Positions 15,060 through 15,667 of a stretch of 15,667 nt of DNA are shown here, piece by piece (position 1 is the stretch's first letter; the number at the start of each line of letters is the position of its first letter). The notes beneath the pieces were generated by a model that searched no databases, was not told where the DNA came from, and saw only the letters and a list, made by a program, of their open reading frames with translations. The position numbers and the translations under genes are program-made. This DNA is from an uncultured Christensenellaceae bacterium. GTDB taxonomy: Bacteria; Bacillota; Clostridia; Christensenellales; Borkfalkiaceae. The stretch is taken from positions 1 through 15,667 of the forward strand of contig CAJUJF010000027.1 of the NCBI GenBank assembly GCA_910586825.1, read 5' to 3'.

Positions 15060-15098
15060 CGTATCTTAGTGAGATATAGATACGTGTTATATAGCACG
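15060..15098. repeat. Two small inverted repeats in the AT-rich intergenic region
   Basis: CGTATCT (15060-15066) and AGATACG (15078-15084) form a 7-bp inverted repeat with an 11-nt spacer; CGTATC also occurs directly repeated at 15046-15051. The overlapping stretch CGTGTTATATAGCACG (15083-15098) is a 16-bp palindrome with one mismatched pair. They lie between a terminator and the promoter of the last gene and could be regulator sites; the function is unknown. The rest of the 14942-15176 gap shows nothing further apart from the terminator and promoter listed separately. Confidence 0.35.
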
Positions 15099-15112
15099 CA
15101 AAATTCAATCGA

Positions 15113-15141
15113 TTGCGCTCTTTCATTTTTCGTGATATAAT
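15113..15141 (+). promoter_or_regulatory. Promoter of the right-end GNAT gene
   Basis: TTGCGC (15113-15118) and a perfect -10 TATAAT (15136-15141) are spaced by 17 bp. Transcription would begin near 15148, about 29 nt before the GTG start. Confidence 0.72.
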
Positions 15142-15176
15142 GGCTGTACGATAAACAGTAATTTAGAGGCATTAAA

Positions 15177-15644
15177 GTGATTATTGAGCTAATTAAAGAG
15201 AGCGAAATACAAGAAGTCTGCGATATGATTGTTCGTGCGTGTCAGTATTCCGATTTTGCCAAATTCTATCCGCAATCTTCTTTTGATGCTGTTTTTGAAG
15301 AAACGAATTATGAGCATATTAAACAACGCGCGGAATACGGACATTTTTACGTTATCAAAGATAACCGCAAAATTATTGGCTGTGGCGGTATAGCCGCATA
15401 TTGGGACAGCATAACCGAGAGTTGGATACATACTATTTTCGTCGCACCCGAATATCAGAGAAAAGGTGTCGGCAGAAAGATTATCGAATTTTTGGAAAAC
15501 GACGAATACGCAAAGAGAGCGAATAGAATTGAAATTCACTCCGCAATGTCGGCGATTCCGTTTTATCGTAAATTAGGTTATGAACATAAGGACGGACAAC
15601 TGAATTACGCCGACGGGCATTTCGACCTTGAAAAATTTGTATAA
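15177..15644 (+). CDS. GNAT-family N-acetyltransferase, AT-rich
   Basis: This 155-residue single-domain acetyltransferase carries GNAT motif A as VAPEYQRKGVGRKIIEFLE (about 89-107, with Q94, G97 and G99 of the acetyl-CoA loop), the preceding strand WIHTIFV, and a late AIPFYRKLGYEH segment (about 126-137) typical of the fold. The length is the normal GNAT size. The start is GTG at 15177, 7 bases after AGAGG (15165-15169). GC content counted over most of the gene is about 39%, against about 60% in neighbours, and codons such as AAA, GAA, ATT and TTT replace the GC-ending codons used elsewhere, so recent acquisition is likely. It has its own promoter and follows a terminator, so it is a separate unit. 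The acceptor substrate cannot be predicted; small-molecule or antibiotic acetylation is possible but unsupported. Confidence 0.88.
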   Translation: MIIELIKESEIQEVCDMIVRACQYSDFAKFYPQSSFDAVFEETNYEHIKQRAEYGHFYVIKDNRKIIGCGGIAAYWDSITESWIHTIFVAPEYQRKGVGRKIIEFLENDEYAKRANRIEIHSAMSAIPFYRKLGYEHKDGQLNYADGHFDLEKFV

Positions 15645-15667
15645 TAGAAAGATAAATTTCAATTTAT

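Noticed and set aside
1..15667. CRISPR array, transposon, prophage or other defence system
   Set aside because: No regularly spaced repeats, transposase, integrase, nuclease-effector or toxin-antitoxin genes were found; almost all coding space is explained by housekeeping and biosynthetic genes.

Overview
The window looks like a chromosomal segment of a fairly GC-rich anaerobic member of the Clostridia (Bacillota). Coding regions sampled by hand are about 60% GC, with many GCG/CGC codons. The evidence is gene order (ruvC-ruvA-ruvB followed by queA is a Firmicutes-like arrangement), strong AGGAGG-type ribosome binding sites, sigma-A-like promoters with 17-bp spacers, and family-level resemblance of the proteins. 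I cannot name the genus. I see no rRNA, tRNA, CRISPR array, transposase, integrase or phage gene. Most of the window is ordinary housekeeping and amino-acid biosynthesis.

Left part (1-4044, all minus strand): a compact operon read right to left, ruvC, ruvA, ruvB, a cysteine-rich GNAT acetyltransferase, then queA, which runs off the left edge. RuvABC processes Holliday junctions and QueA makes the queuosine precursor in tRNA. The last three genes are joined by two ATGA stop/start overlaps. A near-consensus promoter sits so close to ruvC that the transcript appears to begin at its ATG.

Middle part (4200-9700, plus strand): argH, alone, with its own promoter and a clean terminator; then ilvB-ilvN-ilvD for isoleucine/valine synthesis. 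The ilvB promoter has a perfect inverted repeat over its -10 box, and its leader is too short for a T-box or attenuator. ilvC, ilvE and leuA are not present in the window. The ilvD end and a convergent PAP2-type membrane phosphatase gene (9689-10390, minus strand) share one bidirectional terminator hairpin.

Right part (10502-14941, plus strand): leuC-leuD-leuB, followed by a yggS-type PLP homeostasis gene that overlaps leuB by 4 bp, then a gene of the zinc-dependent phospholipase C family. A terminator follows at about 15008-15033. The last 650 bp change character: DNA becomes AT-rich (about 39% GC in the gene) and holds small inverted repeats, a consensus -10 promoter and a short GNAT gene with a GTG start, which looks like acquired DNA.

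No clearly new multi-gene system is visible. The points most worth a second look are the predicted leaderless ruv transcript, the candidate operator at ilvB, the cysteine-rich GNAT embedded between ruvB and queA, and the AT-rich islet at the right end.
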